64,000 nt of DNA from Diphasiastrum complanatum (taxonomy: Eukaryota > Streptophyta > Lycopodiopsida > Lycopodiales > Lycopodiaceae), in NCBI GenBank assembly GCA_029204225.1, contig CM055104.1, positions 46,942,451-47,006,450 on the forward strand, written 5' to 3'. The translations under genes were made by a program, and so were the position numbers. Shown here one piece after another: positions 48,593 through 62,040 of the stretch (positions within the stretch are counted from its first letter, which is position 1; each line of letters starts with the position of its first letter). A model generated the notes under the pieces. It made no database searches. It worked only from the letters and a program-made list of their open reading frames with translations, and was not told where the DNA came from.

Positions 48593-49161
48593 TGTGAAAG
48601 ATTTCAGATCCTTAAGATCCAATCTACTTGAATGATCTTTGGTTAGAAAGAGAAATGCACTATCAATCTCACCAATGTAGAAAAATTAGCATATACACAC
48701 AATTTGAGATGCAAACACTAATAGAACTTGATCAAACTTGAATGAAATGATTATGTACTGTTGCTGTCCGTACAAAATCAGTAAGCTACTATATTTCACA
48801 CGTGTGGATCCAAAAATAGCAAATATAGATCATTCTACACATAGAATTGCAAGCAATCACCAAGATAGTGCACCAATGGATAGTAGAACCCAAGAGAACC
48901 ATGTATAAGCATGAAATGAGATAGAAAAGAGAGAAGAATACTTTCTCCACGAGTTACATCCTTTTATAGTAGGTCCAAACCCTATTTGGCCACTTGGCTT
49001 TCCCACCAAAATGCTAACTCTACTAATTTTGGGTCTAGATTCAATGTACCCAACTATTCAAATTTGAATCTACTCAAACTCGCATTCTAACTTTCCCACA
49101 CTTTCAAAAAGTTTTTATTCAAATGAAATTTAGCTAATGAACTTTGAAAAGTCAATCTCTG
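48593..49161 (-). repeat. 3' LTR of the minus-strand element (U3 end truncated)
   Basis: Aligns with 52423-52990 with scattered differences. The alignment stops abruptly at about 49161. Confidence 0.8.
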
Positions 49162-49189
49162 TCATTTACTACTAGTACATTAGTGCTTA

Positions 49190-49698
49190 TCAATGCATCA
49201 GAATATCCATTGTAGGCTTTGTAAGCCCAAAAGGAGCTATTAGCCTTAAGAACAAGGCGGTTTCCTCTTTAGGCCCTCCAAAGTAATTACTAAGGATAAT
49301 AGGACAACAAGGGCCCAATGTAGTTTAAATATCACTTAACAAGGGCTAACTATCTCTCAAGATAGTTAAGTTAAGTTAAGTAAGAGCATTGTCTATAACT
49401 AGGCAAGAGACATCATTTTGTGAATCTTTTGGCTCATTTGCAAGTGAGAGCTTCTAGCTTCCTTGTGAATGTGAGCCATAGGGATTTCCATTGCTAGGTC
49501 TCATGTGCCCTATCTACATGAATCCATGCTCATTTACATTGATTGTACTCTTTCTTTCATTGCTAATGTGATTCCATTGATATCTCATTGTTTCTAGCTT
49601 TCTATGGATATGCTATCTTAAATGCTTTGTACTTTTCTTGCTCTTAGCTTTACTTCCATTGTAATTGCTATTTGCTTAGATTTGGCACATGGCATTTC
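49190..49698 (+). repeat. LTR (plus) of another family, nested
   Basis: The sequence ends ...GGCACATGGCATTTCT and is followed directly by TGGTATCAGAGTATAG. The left end is uncertain. It is related to the LTR at 32357-32813 by its 3' part. Confidence 0.5.
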
Positions 49699-49710
49699 TT
49701 GGTATCAGAG
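49699..49710 (+). other. Primer-binding site, tRNA-Met type
   Basis: TGGTATCAGAGT. The 750 bp after it are T-rich leader-like sequence without gag. Confidence 0.65.
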
Positions 49711-50838
49711 TATAGATCCATGATTCATGATGATTCTATGAGGATTCCATTAGATTTGATGAGTTTATTGTTTTTGTAGCTTTTTTTACGCTATATTTTT
49801 AACATTGAATTTTTCAGTTCTGTTCAGACAAATTTTTGACATTCAATTTCGTTTTTCATCTCTAATTTGATTCCAGAGATTTGTAGAGCTTTGTTCCAGC
49901 TTTAATTTGCACCAATTTTCAAGCCATTCGGATAAGAGATAAAAGTTATTGCACTTTTTCCAAAAGCTGTCAAAATAGGTGACTAGAATTTTGTCTTCAC
50001 TTGATTTGAATTTTTCAGATTTGATCTGAGTTTTAATTTTTAGGTTTTTTCCATAGGACTTTAGAGCATTGTCTCAGCTTTGATCTGATCTATATGGCAG
50101 GTCATTTGGATTAGTATCCAAAAAGTTATGACAAATCTTGATTTGTAGCTCAAGTTTTGTTAGTTTTTTTTTCTTCAAAATTTTCAGTCATGTTCTGTGA
50201 TTAATTTGACCTATCAAATCAGATTCAATAATTGATCTGATACTATAGTCTGATAGAGCTTGTTGTTAGCTTCTTAGAGTTACTAAGTTTGTTTGATTTG
50301 GATCAATATTGAGAAAGTTATGATCAAATTTGTGGAGATGGGTCAGAATTGCCAGAATTTTGAAATGTTTTCCAAGTGAGAGAGAATCATTTCAAAGTTT
50401 CAGATTTGAAGTTTAGTTTTCATTGTAATTTTTTTTCACATTTGTCATTTTGAAGTTTGATTTAAAAAAAGAAAAACCAAGGCAAACCAAACCATAACCT
50501 GACCTTACCCTAACCTCTACGCGACTAAACCTAGCCTAACCCTAAATCACCCCTCCGTGTACCCTACGTTACCTTTTCTCTCTCTTCTCTCCTCTCACAA
50601 CTATTCTGGTTACGAAACAAAACAGGAAGCCAAAAAAACTGATCGAGGAATGATCGAGGAAGCCTTGTGCGGCCTGCTGGTACGATCCAGATTTGCTTTG
50701 GCATTTGGTTACCTGGCATCATGGCAGCTGCTGCGGGGAGCATCATTGCATTGAATGTCGTTCCTTTAAGCAACACCAAGCACAACTCTATTGCCGAAGA
50801 TCACCAACAGTAGAGTCTCAAACACAGAATTGGATTCA

Positions 50839-51480
<642 letters not shown>

Positions 51481-52410
51481 CAGCCACTTTAAATGTCAAC
51501 CAATCGAATGAATTGATCGATGGAACGTCAGCCAGCAGCAACCAAGCAAGCGAGCGACCAGGCGAGCGAGCGAGAGGCGAGCCTTGTCTCTTCTTGTTAC
51601 TAACGCCCAACAGTGAAACTTGTCTATACCTCTCTCTCTTCGGTCGAGAGCTCATCTCTCTCCGTCGGTCATGTAGCCGATTGCGTTCGTTCTCTCTCCG
51701 TCGGTCGCGTAGCCGACCCCCTAACTCTCTCTCTCTCTCTCTCCGTCGGTTACGCCAGAAGAGCAACCTATATATAAAAAAATTTGCCAACACTTTTCAA
51801 ATTTTTGACGGTTTTTTTTATTTCTTCTACGAGCACAACAATGTTTCATGGATTCCAAGAATTTATAGAATTCAATTTTTTTTTAATTTTCTTAACCCCT
51901 TTTTTCTAAGTTGCTAAATTCAAGCTTACTTACATTCTTTGAACTTCCATAACTTTCTTGTTTGAACTCCGATTCCAGTGAAGTAAAAACGAAAAGTGAT
52001 CAAAACGACGAGACTGACACTGCTGACTTACTGAAAGTTTTCAAATCTTCATATCATCTCCATTTTAGATCGTTGTAAACAGCAAAGTTGCTCGTGGTCA
52101 CAAACTGAACACAACTGCTATTTCATTTTAATTTGTTACATTTTTCATTCACAACCACTTTATTCTTCGAGGACTCAGAATTTTTAAGTGAGTGGAGAAG
52201 AGCAATTTTACCAGCTTGCAAAATACCATTCTGAATAAATTTCAGACGGTGAATTCATAGTCCACATTTCTTCACTAGTCATTAATGATGGATTACCCAA
52301 AAGCAAAAAATACGATTTTGGTGCAGAATCCTCTCTAGCATGCTCTAGACTTGATATCTTCACCAAATCATTGATAGATCTGAATTTCTCCTTCATAACC
52401 TGAAACACAA

Positions 52411-52422
52411 GCTCTGATACCA
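52411..52422 (-). other. Primer-binding site, tRNA-Met type
   Basis: The minus strand reads TGGTATCAGAGC directly after the LTR end. Confidence 0.85.
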
Positions 52423-53070
52423 TGTGAAAGATTTCAGATCCTTAAGATCCAATCTACTTGAATGATCTTTGGTTAGAAAGAGAAATACACTACCAATCTC
52501 ACCAATGTAGAAAAATCAGCATCTACACACAATTTGAGATGCAAACACTAATAGAACTTGATCAAACTTGAATGAAATGATTATGTACTGTTGTTGTCCA
52601 TACAAAACCAGCAAGCTACTGTATTTCACACGTGTGGATCCAAAAATAGCAAATATAGATAATTCTACACATAGAATTGCAAGCAATCACCAAGATAGTG
52701 CACCAATGGACAGTAGAACCCAAGAGAACCATGTATAGCATGAAATGAAATAGAGAAGAGAGAAGATCACTCTCTCCACGAGTTACATCCTTTTATAACA
52801 GGTCCAAACCCTATTTGGCCACTTGGCTTTCCCACCAAAACGCTAACCCTACCAATTTGGGTCTAGATTCAATGTACCCAACTTATTCAAATTGAATCTA
52901 CTCAAACTCGCATTCTATCTTTCCCACACCTTCAAAAAGTGTTTATTCAAATGAAATTTAGACTAATGAACTTTGAAAAGTCAACCTCTAAGTCTAAAAC
53001 AAGTTTTGGCCTCAATAAGCCAAATATGAAAATAGTGCAAAATGTGATGAAACTAATTGAATCTTTCATG
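52423..53070 (-). repeat. 5' LTR of the minus-strand element
   Basis: 648 bp. On the minus strand its first bases are CATGAAAG where related LTRs have TGTGAAAG, two substitutions at the terminus. Followed by the GAATA duplication. Confidence 0.8.
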
Positions 53071-53102
53071 GAATACACAATAGATTCATACAAGATTAAT
53101 TG

Positions 53103-54211
53103 TGCACATATGTGAATAATCTCACTATGACCCAATACATAAACACATTCTCATCTGGTAGATTCTCCGACAGATTCCTCCAAAATCCACATATGTTACT
53201 CACATATCTCTTTGAGAATCTTGTAATTCAGCTACAAAAGAGTTTCTATTTCTCGTGAGTAAATAACATATTCGACAAATCTCTGAGATGAACAACATTC
53301 ACTCTCAACATTTTTCCAATTCATCTTACCTCTAATTACATAATTTCTCCCACTCAATCAACCCCTCTCTAATCCTAGTACTCAAACTAAGATTAGGTTG
53401 ATCTAATACAGACATCTTAGACTTAAATTCTGATCAAACTTACTCCTATTTCAATCAAAATGGAATTAGTAACCTTCGATCTTTCATTGTACTACTTATA
53501 GATAATGATTCAAATTTCAAACATGTTTTAGTTCCAGATTGTCCACACAATCCCTAGAGAATTTCTCTTATTCGAAAAGTTTCAATTAGGTATCTTTATC
53601 TGAATCTATCCGAAATTACTTCCAAAAAAATCTCATTTCTATATCACAGCTAGTTCTCTTTCGAAGACTATAAAATTAACATATCCTCAGATAGAATTTT
53701 ATCCCATCACTTCACCTCTCCTTTTAAAGAAATTATCAATTTCTATAAAAGTTAACTGGAAAAATGATATCTGAAAATACCTATATCCATGAAAATTCAA
53801 CAATAAGTTTATTCCACAAAAGGATTCACTCTATTACAAACTTGACTTTTCCTTCAAATCAACCTGAGTGACAGTACTATCATTCCTTTGAGATTCATTT
53901 ATGCAAAAGAGATATCTTAGGTTTAAGAAATTGAAATACTTTGACCTTAGAATTTATCTGAATTCCAAGTCTATTCACACAAGTAGTTATTTATATGATA
54001 TAACAGTCTTTTTGAAAAATAATTTCATGCTAAAAAGAATCATACAAACCAGTCTGATATCTTATATTCAAGAAATTACTAAGAAGTAAGGATTAATTAA
54101 GAAAGCGAGAAATAGATTTGAGGGCCTCAGATTTTGTAAATAGTGAGATACCACATTGGGATCTAGATTAAACCTCAAAATTTTCCAAAATACCTCACAT
54201 TTTATCAATGG
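53103..54211. repeat. Dispersed ~1.1-kb repeat, copy 2
   Basis: Direct-orientation match to 25551-26620 with small indels (for example an added 14 bp near 53155). Confidence 0.65.
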
Positions 54212-54479
54212 TTTTTTTAAGACCATCAAACAATATGAAATGGCCAGATAGAAAAAGTGATGATAGAACTCTTTATCTGAACTGTAAAATCTTGTTTGAA
54301 TACAGTTTAAGAGTTACTGAAATCCTATTGGTAGGATTTCCATTAATGTAATTTCATATTATGAGGTTTTGATAGTTTTGTTAATATTGACAAAGTAATG
54401 CCAAACCAGTCAATAAAAGAAAAACAGTCCAATTATATTGGAAAAATCTAATTGATAGGAACTGATCAAAAATAAAAAA

Positions 54480-54722
54480 AACTGATTTAATTTTTGGTTA
54501 AATCTTATGGTGAAAAACATTGGAAAGAGATAAAATCTTAGAAGTTGCAAGCTTCAAGGGACAATTTCCAATTCCTTCAATCGTACATTCATGACCAATA
54601 GCTATGTATATTTATTTCTTAAGTCCTTGAAAAAGTACAATAGAAACAAAAGAATTCTTGGAGCAACACATGTGTGATGAAGCACCACTATCAATATACC
54701 AAAATACATCATTGAAGGGTGT
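54480..54722 (-). pseudogene. Copia protease scrap
   Basis: The minus strand reads VFWYIDSGASSHMCCSKNSF, a stop, then AIGHECTIEGIGNCPLK. This is the Copia protease active site of a different family from its neighbours. Confidence 0.75.
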
Positions 54723-54779
54723 AAAGGACAAACTGTATTCGGGTCATCATCTCTCTTACTACTCTTTATGGATGGGATC

Positions 54780-56009
54780 TATGGCAATTGGATATCACAA
54801 ATGCTTTTTTGAATGGTGATCTTGAGGAGGAAGTGTACATGGAGCAACCTGAGAGCTACATTTCAACTACAAAGCCAAATCATGTGTGACTACTACAAAT
54901 GAGTTTGTATGGTCTTAAGCAAGTACCAAGGAGTTGGTATGCTAAGCTTAACACCTTTTATTCTCTCAAGGCTTTTTTATGAGTGAGTATGATCATTAAC
55001 TTTATTATGGGTTTTCTAGAAATGATGTTACCATTTTGCTAATCTATGTGGAAGATATCATCTTGAGTGGTGGAAACAATCAAGATGTGGAGGATATCAA
55101 GAGTGCTCTCAAGAAGGAGTTTGAGGTGCATGATCTTGGTCACTTGCATTACATTTTTAGGAATAGAAGTGATTAGATCTTCTCAATATACTTTCATTTG
55201 TCAAGAGAAGTATTTTAATTCTATTCTAGAAATATTAGATGCAAAATCTTGTGGTACACCTATGGAGTCTCATGTAAAGCTAACTATAAGAGGTAATGAA
55301 AGATCCTTCAAGGACATTACTCTTTATAGGAAGCTAGTTGGTTCACTCATCTATCTAGCCATTATAAGACCAGATCTAAGCTATTGTGTTGGAAGATTGA
55401 GCCAATTCATGCAAGATCCTAGTGAAGAGCATTGGAAGCTAGGGAAATGAGTTTTGAGTTACATCATTGGAACTCAATATTTTGGCATATTGTATGAGGA
55501 ATCATCACCTAACTTGTTTGGATTTTCAGATTCGGACTTTGCTGGAGATATAATGAATAGGAAATCCATTAGTGCTCATTGTATTTTCATAGGTGATGGA
55601 GCTATATCATGGATGTCAAAGAAACAAGCCACTATCTCCTTGTCATCTAGTGAGGCCGAGTACAAAGCTCTTACACATTGCACAAAGGAGATGGTATGGA
55701 TCAAGAGGATGATCAAGGATCTTCACTTGCTGGATTTTTCAAAGAGCCCAATCATCTTTTGTGACAATAAATTAGCCTAAAGGTTGGCAACCAATCCTAT
55801 CTTGCATGCTAGGAGCAAGCACATTGAGGTGGCATATCACCTTGTGAGGGAGCAAGTCATGGCTAAGGAGGTGGAGCTTCAACATTTGTCCTCAAGGGAA
55901 TGTGTAGCTGATATCTTCACCAAAGAATTGGGAAAGGACTTGTTCATGAAGCATAGGACTTCACTTGGAGTGTTTTCAAAGTCTATGCTCAAACTAGCTG
56001 AAGAGGGAA

Positions 56010-56014
<5 letters not shown>
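54780..56014 (+). pseudogene. Copia RT-RNase H remnant (element C)
   Basis: Begins within reverse transcriptase: WQLDITNAFLNGDLEEEVYM, MSLYGLKQVPRSWYAKLN and a catalytic segment reading LIYVEDIILS, with Glu for the first Asp of YVDD. After frame changes comes a nearly open RNase H region: GSLIYLAIIRPDLSYCVGRL, SWMSKKQATISLSSSEAEYK, IFCDNKLA (then a stop), HARSKHIEVAYHLVREQV, ADIFTKELGKDL and FSKSMLKLAEEGM. It ends with the purine tract just before the LTR at 56010. The 5' half of the element is missing. It is the same family as element A. Confidence 0.88.
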
Positions 56015-56697
<683 letters not shown>

Positions 56698-58637
56698 TTA
56701 TCACCATTGGCCATGTGTATCCCTTTCTTGGCTTCATCATAAGTGACCAAAGAAGTAAAGAACTCCTTGTGACTAGTCATGTGTGAACTAGCTCCACTAA
56801 CAATCCACCATGAATCTTTGTCACCTTCACTTGATAATGGACTTGAAGAACACATCAAAAGAGAATCATAACCACCTAGATCCTCATCATTAGTAGTAAA
56901 TTTGATTTGCTTGCTACCTTAATCTTTTTCCTTCTTCAAACATTCATTAGCAAAATGCCCTTTGATGTAGCAATAAAAGCATTTTAGCTTGGACTTATCT
57001 TCTTTTTGACAAAAGAAGAAGTCTCACCTTGATTTTGTCCATTAGACAGCTTGATTTTGCCTTTGCTCTTGAACTTTCCTTTTATGAACATAAGAGCTTG
57101 ATACTCAAGATCCATTGCTTGGATCCACTCCTCTTTGGTCCTTGCTTCATCTACACATGTAGGTTCATCAAAAGAGGTTAGGAAAGCATAGTTTGTTCCA
57201 ACAACAACTTGCTTACCTTTCTCATCATATGTGAGCTTTGAAGGTGTTTGTCTTTCCCTTGATGTTCTCCTTGGCTTTTGACTTGACGAGGGTCCTTCAT
57301 CATCACCATCTAAAGTATGATCCATAACATCAACATCAAGATTGTTAGATCCATCCATACCATCATTACTTGAAGACACTTTTGGAATGTTCCCCTCATC
57401 AGAAATGACATCTCTACTTTTACCTTTTGCAATCAAGACATCCTTCCTTTTGATCATACAAGCATCTCCATCAAACTCCACTTTAAGACTTTTTCTTAGC
57501 AATTGACTGACACTAAGTAGGTTCCTAGTAATAGATGGAATGAACAAAACATCCTTCAAATGAAAATTCCTATTCATAGAGAGAGAAATAGGGATTGTGC
57601 CAATTCCTTTGATTGCACACTCACCATCATTGGCCATGTATCACCCTCTTGTCATCTCCATATGCCAATAAAGAGCTCAAATACTCCTTGTGAAAAGTCA
57701 TGTGTGATCTTACTCCACTATCAATCCACCATGGATCAATATCTCCAACAATATAACTCAAACATGAAGACATCACAAAAGCATCATCATTTGTGTTTTG
57801 AAAATCAACACCATCCTCATCAAGAGTTGGATTACCTTGCTTGTCTCCTTGATCTCTCTTCTTTTTGTAACAATCACTTGCAAAATGCCCCTTGATGCCA
57901 CAATAGAAGCACTTCAATTTAGACCTATCTTTCCTCTTACCAAAAGAATAAGACTCACCATTATCTTGTCCTTTAGACCACTTGCCCTTACCTTTGCCCT
58001 TGAACTTGCCTTTGATGAACATTGCTTCCTCACCATCTTGAGATGGCGTTGTAGATCCACCTCTTTCTTGAAGCCTATATTCCTCATTGATCGAGATCTC
58101 TTGAAGATCCACCAAACTTGGCAAAGTTTTTTGAATAATAAGGCTTTGTACAATGTTAGCATGAGCATCCAACGAACCATTAAGGATAACTTGAACAAGC
58201 TCTCCTTCCTTAATGCTCTCATCAATGCAAGCTAACTCATCATTTAGAGCCTTCACTCTCAAAACAAAAATATTAGGACTCTCTTCTTTCTTTTTAAGCT
58301 TTGAAAAATTGTCTTCTTAGAGTCAACACTCTAGATGTAGACTTGGATTCATAAAGCTTCTTCAAAGCTTTCCAAGTCTCATGAGATGAATTGCACTTAC
58401 CAATCTCCTTGAGTAGCTCATTGGTAACATTCATCTTGATCATGTGTAGAGCTTTCTTTGCTCTCTTGTCAAACCTCACTTGATCTTGTTGAACCAAGGG
58501 TCTCTCCTCCAACTCTACAACAATATCCATCAACTCATGCATTTCAAGAAGTGATTCGATTCTCACTTCCATGTAGAATAGTTGGATGAGGTAAGCCTAT
58601 CATTGCCTTCCAACATGAATCCACTTGATGTAGCCAT
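56698..58637 (-). pseudogene. Chimeric Copia gag-protease (element B)
   Basis: From the ATG at 58637 the minus strand reads MATSSGFMLEGNDRLTSSNY, STWK and, after a shift, RIESLLEMHELMDIVVELEE, MNVTNELLKE, then the CCHC knuckle CFYCGIKGHFASDC, the protease site WWIDSGVRSHMT, and pre-integrase up to about 57430. It then jumps to the integrase-RT linker (GNIPKVSSSNDGMDGS, KPRRTSRERQTPSKLT) and at about 57095 jumps back to gag: MFIKGKFKSKGKIKLSNGQN, a second zinc-knuckle region and a second protease site WWIVSGASSHMT near 56810. So gag-protease occurs twice, with integrase core and RT skipped. It is cut at 56698 by the LTR of element C. Confidence 0.8.
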
Positions 58638-59223
58638 GTTGCAATTACCTGATCTTTCTCTTTCAACATGTTCCAATGCACAAAGCACTCTTTTAAATAA
58701 CAACAAATGTTTCCAAAAGAAAATCACAAAGATATGGAAACTCTAAATTCTCTTCTAGCACTTATAACTAGCAAATCAGCACATAGAATGAAGAAATCTT
58801 GATCAACCTATGATCTACCAACAATATAATGAATCTTGCCACTTCATAAGATTGAAATACACTCTATTGAGGTCCAGCAACCTCAAAAAGTAGAGATCCA
58901 ATCAAAAATAGGGTCCTGACAAAATCACAAAAAATTGAATCATCCAAATTCTACATGCAATTACAACAAACTTGATAGAATCTTGTAGCCTCTAATGGAG
59001 CTTTCCTAATGCAACAAAAATCATCCAAATCCAGTAAGGCACGTGTGAGATCATCCTACTTCAAATTCATAAACCTAAATTGACTTTTGACCCACAAAAG
59101 ATCAATTCTACATATGCAAAATGCTTGATTTTTTAGTAGAAATCAATCTAGCACACTCTAGAATTGGTAGCTCCTCCAAATCTTTGATAAATGTGGCTGA
59201 TCCTTTCATAACCTGCAACACAA
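58638..59223 (-). other. 5' leader of Copia B
   Basis: Untranslated leader between the primer site and gag. Its primer-proximal part resembles 52330-52410. Confidence 0.65.
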
Positions 59224-59235
59224 GCTCTGATACCA
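59224..59235 (-). other. Primer-binding site, tRNA-Met type
   Basis: The minus strand reads TGGTATCAGAGC next to the LTR at 59236. Confidence 0.85.
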
Positions 59236-59530
59236 TGTGAAGATTTTGTGAATCACTAAGATCCAGAATCATCTATTTACACCATTTGCAACATAGAAAA
59301 TCAACATCTACTTAATGAAAGAGATGCAAACTCAACAAGATCTTGATCAAACATCAAAACAATGATAAAATGAAGTTGAAGTCCATACAAAAATAGTAAG
59401 GAACTATATTTCACACGTGTGGATCCGAATATCAACAAAACAATGCATTCTACACACAAGATTGCAAGATATCATCAATATAGTGCACCAATATATAGAT
59501 TAACCCAAGAGAACTCATGTATGAGCAGTC
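59236..59530 (-). repeat. Partial 5' LTR of Copia B
   Basis: Shares CACACGTGTGGATCC and AACCCAAGAGAAC with the other LTRs of this family. It is cut off at about 59530 in the R region, where the CT tract would begin. Confidence 0.7.
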
Positions 59531-59823
59531 TGCAGAATTACAAGCGTTTTTACACAGTGTGCAGAAATACATGGAGTTGACAATAGTGTCACCTTTTTCA
59601 CATTTTTCTCATGTTAGGAATCTCGTGTAAAATCAGTGTCGCATTTTTTTGCTTTTTCCAAAGAGCCTCAAATGTTAAAGAAATGACATTGGCAAAGTGT
59701 GGGGCAACTCTAAAAGAGATTTAAGGGCACTATCAAGTTTTTCACAAAATCCCGACACTATCGCCTTTTTGTGACAATGTCGCCTATGGCTGTTTTAGTT
59801 CATTTCTGCAGAGCTACAAGGTG
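59531..59823. repeat. Small insertion between imperfect direct repeats
   Basis: TCTGCAGAATTACAAG at about 59529 and TCTGCAGAGCTACAAG at about 59807 bound 280 bp with the inverted words GACAATAGTGTCACC and GTGACAATGTCGCC inside. It may be a small non-autonomous element; coding sequence is absent. Confidence 0.35.
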
Positions 59824-60838
<1,015 letters not shown>

Positions 60839-60850
60839 TGGTATCAGAAC
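60839..60850 (+). other. Primer-binding site, tRNA-Met type
   Basis: TGGTATCAGAAC, one change from the consensus. Confidence 0.75.
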
Positions 60851-61046
60851 AATTTCACTATTTCTTTATCTAATACCTACATGGTATCAGATCAAAATCT
60901 CTAATACTTGATATCTTTCATGATATCAAATTAATAATCATACTCTTCAGTTCTTTTCAACTTTTTCAGTATCAAAAAATTGATTTCATATTGTTGGCAT
61001 TACTACATCTTAGCGTCATTGATAGAATCGACAAACTAAGTTCCAG

Positions 61047-62040
61047 ATGGATTTTCAAAGTAAAGCTGGTTTTATCGCAGACAAGCTGAATGGATCCAGT
61101 TACCATTTGTGTAAATTTAAAATGAAGACCTTGCTAATCGCCAGCAAATAACGGGATGCTGTTACAAGTACAAAAGTAAAACCTGAAGATGACGACTCAA
61201 AGTGGAAATCGAAGGATGGTAAAGCTGTCGTGCTTATTATCCTCAATATATTAGATACACAAATTGGACACATAGCTGAAGCTAAAATGTCAAGAGACAT
61301 TTGGGACATCTTAAACTTACTATATGACGTGAGGGACGTAACAACTAAGTTACATCTACGAAGGAAATTCTTCACGTTCAAAATGTCTACTGGTGATTCT
61401 CTTCAGAGTCACATTAACCAGTTTAAGAATCTCTTGCAACAGATGGTCGCTGTCGGATCAGTCAGAGACGATCAAGATACAATTATGACATTGCTTTCAA
61501 GCTTGCCCTTTACATATGAGAACTGGGTGATGATCATATCGACACACATAGATTTAACTCTTACTAGAGTTATCACTATGTTGCTGCAAGAAGATAATCG
61601 AAGAAGTCAAGACACTCTATCTACTTCCTCCTCTCACACTCTATATGTCAACAAAGGCTCTAAGCGACATAAGCAAAAAAGCTCCAAGAATGCTGCAACG
61701 AATCAGAAACAGACTCAAAGTCAAGCACAATCATCAAATCCACAATCGAAGAAGAAGATGTTTTGTAGGTATTGCAAGCACAACAACCATGAGATCAAGG
61801 ATTGCCGAATTCTCCAAGCTAAGAATGCAGCCAAACAACCTGCAAGCAAACACAGTTTCATCATCTCTCCAGGTCAAAGTGGATGAAGGCGCATTCATGG
61901 TCAAAGATCAAAACGCATTTTTGGATGATTCATGGTTTCTAAATTTTGGAACAACACAACATATGACCAATCAACGTGAAATTTTCAACTCCTAACGTCT
62001 TACAGCATGAAGAAATTTGTTCATCTTGGTGACAATAGTA
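61047..62040 (+). pseudogene. Copia D gag and protease start
   Basis: The ATG at 61047 gives MDFQSKAGFIADKLNGSSYH, an in-frame stop at about 61149, then an open frame to 61886: KVKPEDDDSKWKSKDGKAVV, DVTTKLHLRRKFFTFKMSTG, TIMTLLSSLPFTYENWVM (UBN2 core), a basic linker and CRYCKHNNHEIKDCR (CCHC knuckle). The protease follows in another frame: WFLNFGTTQHMT, where the catalytic DSG reads NFG, so it is inactive. Sequence recognisable as the element ends near 62040. It is related to the gag at 21240-22081. Confidence 0.85.

Noticed and set aside
51530-51745. AGCGAGCGA / CCGTCGGT repeats as a CRISPR-like array
   Set aside because: Units are short, irregular and directly adjacent, with no spacers. 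Eukaryotic context.
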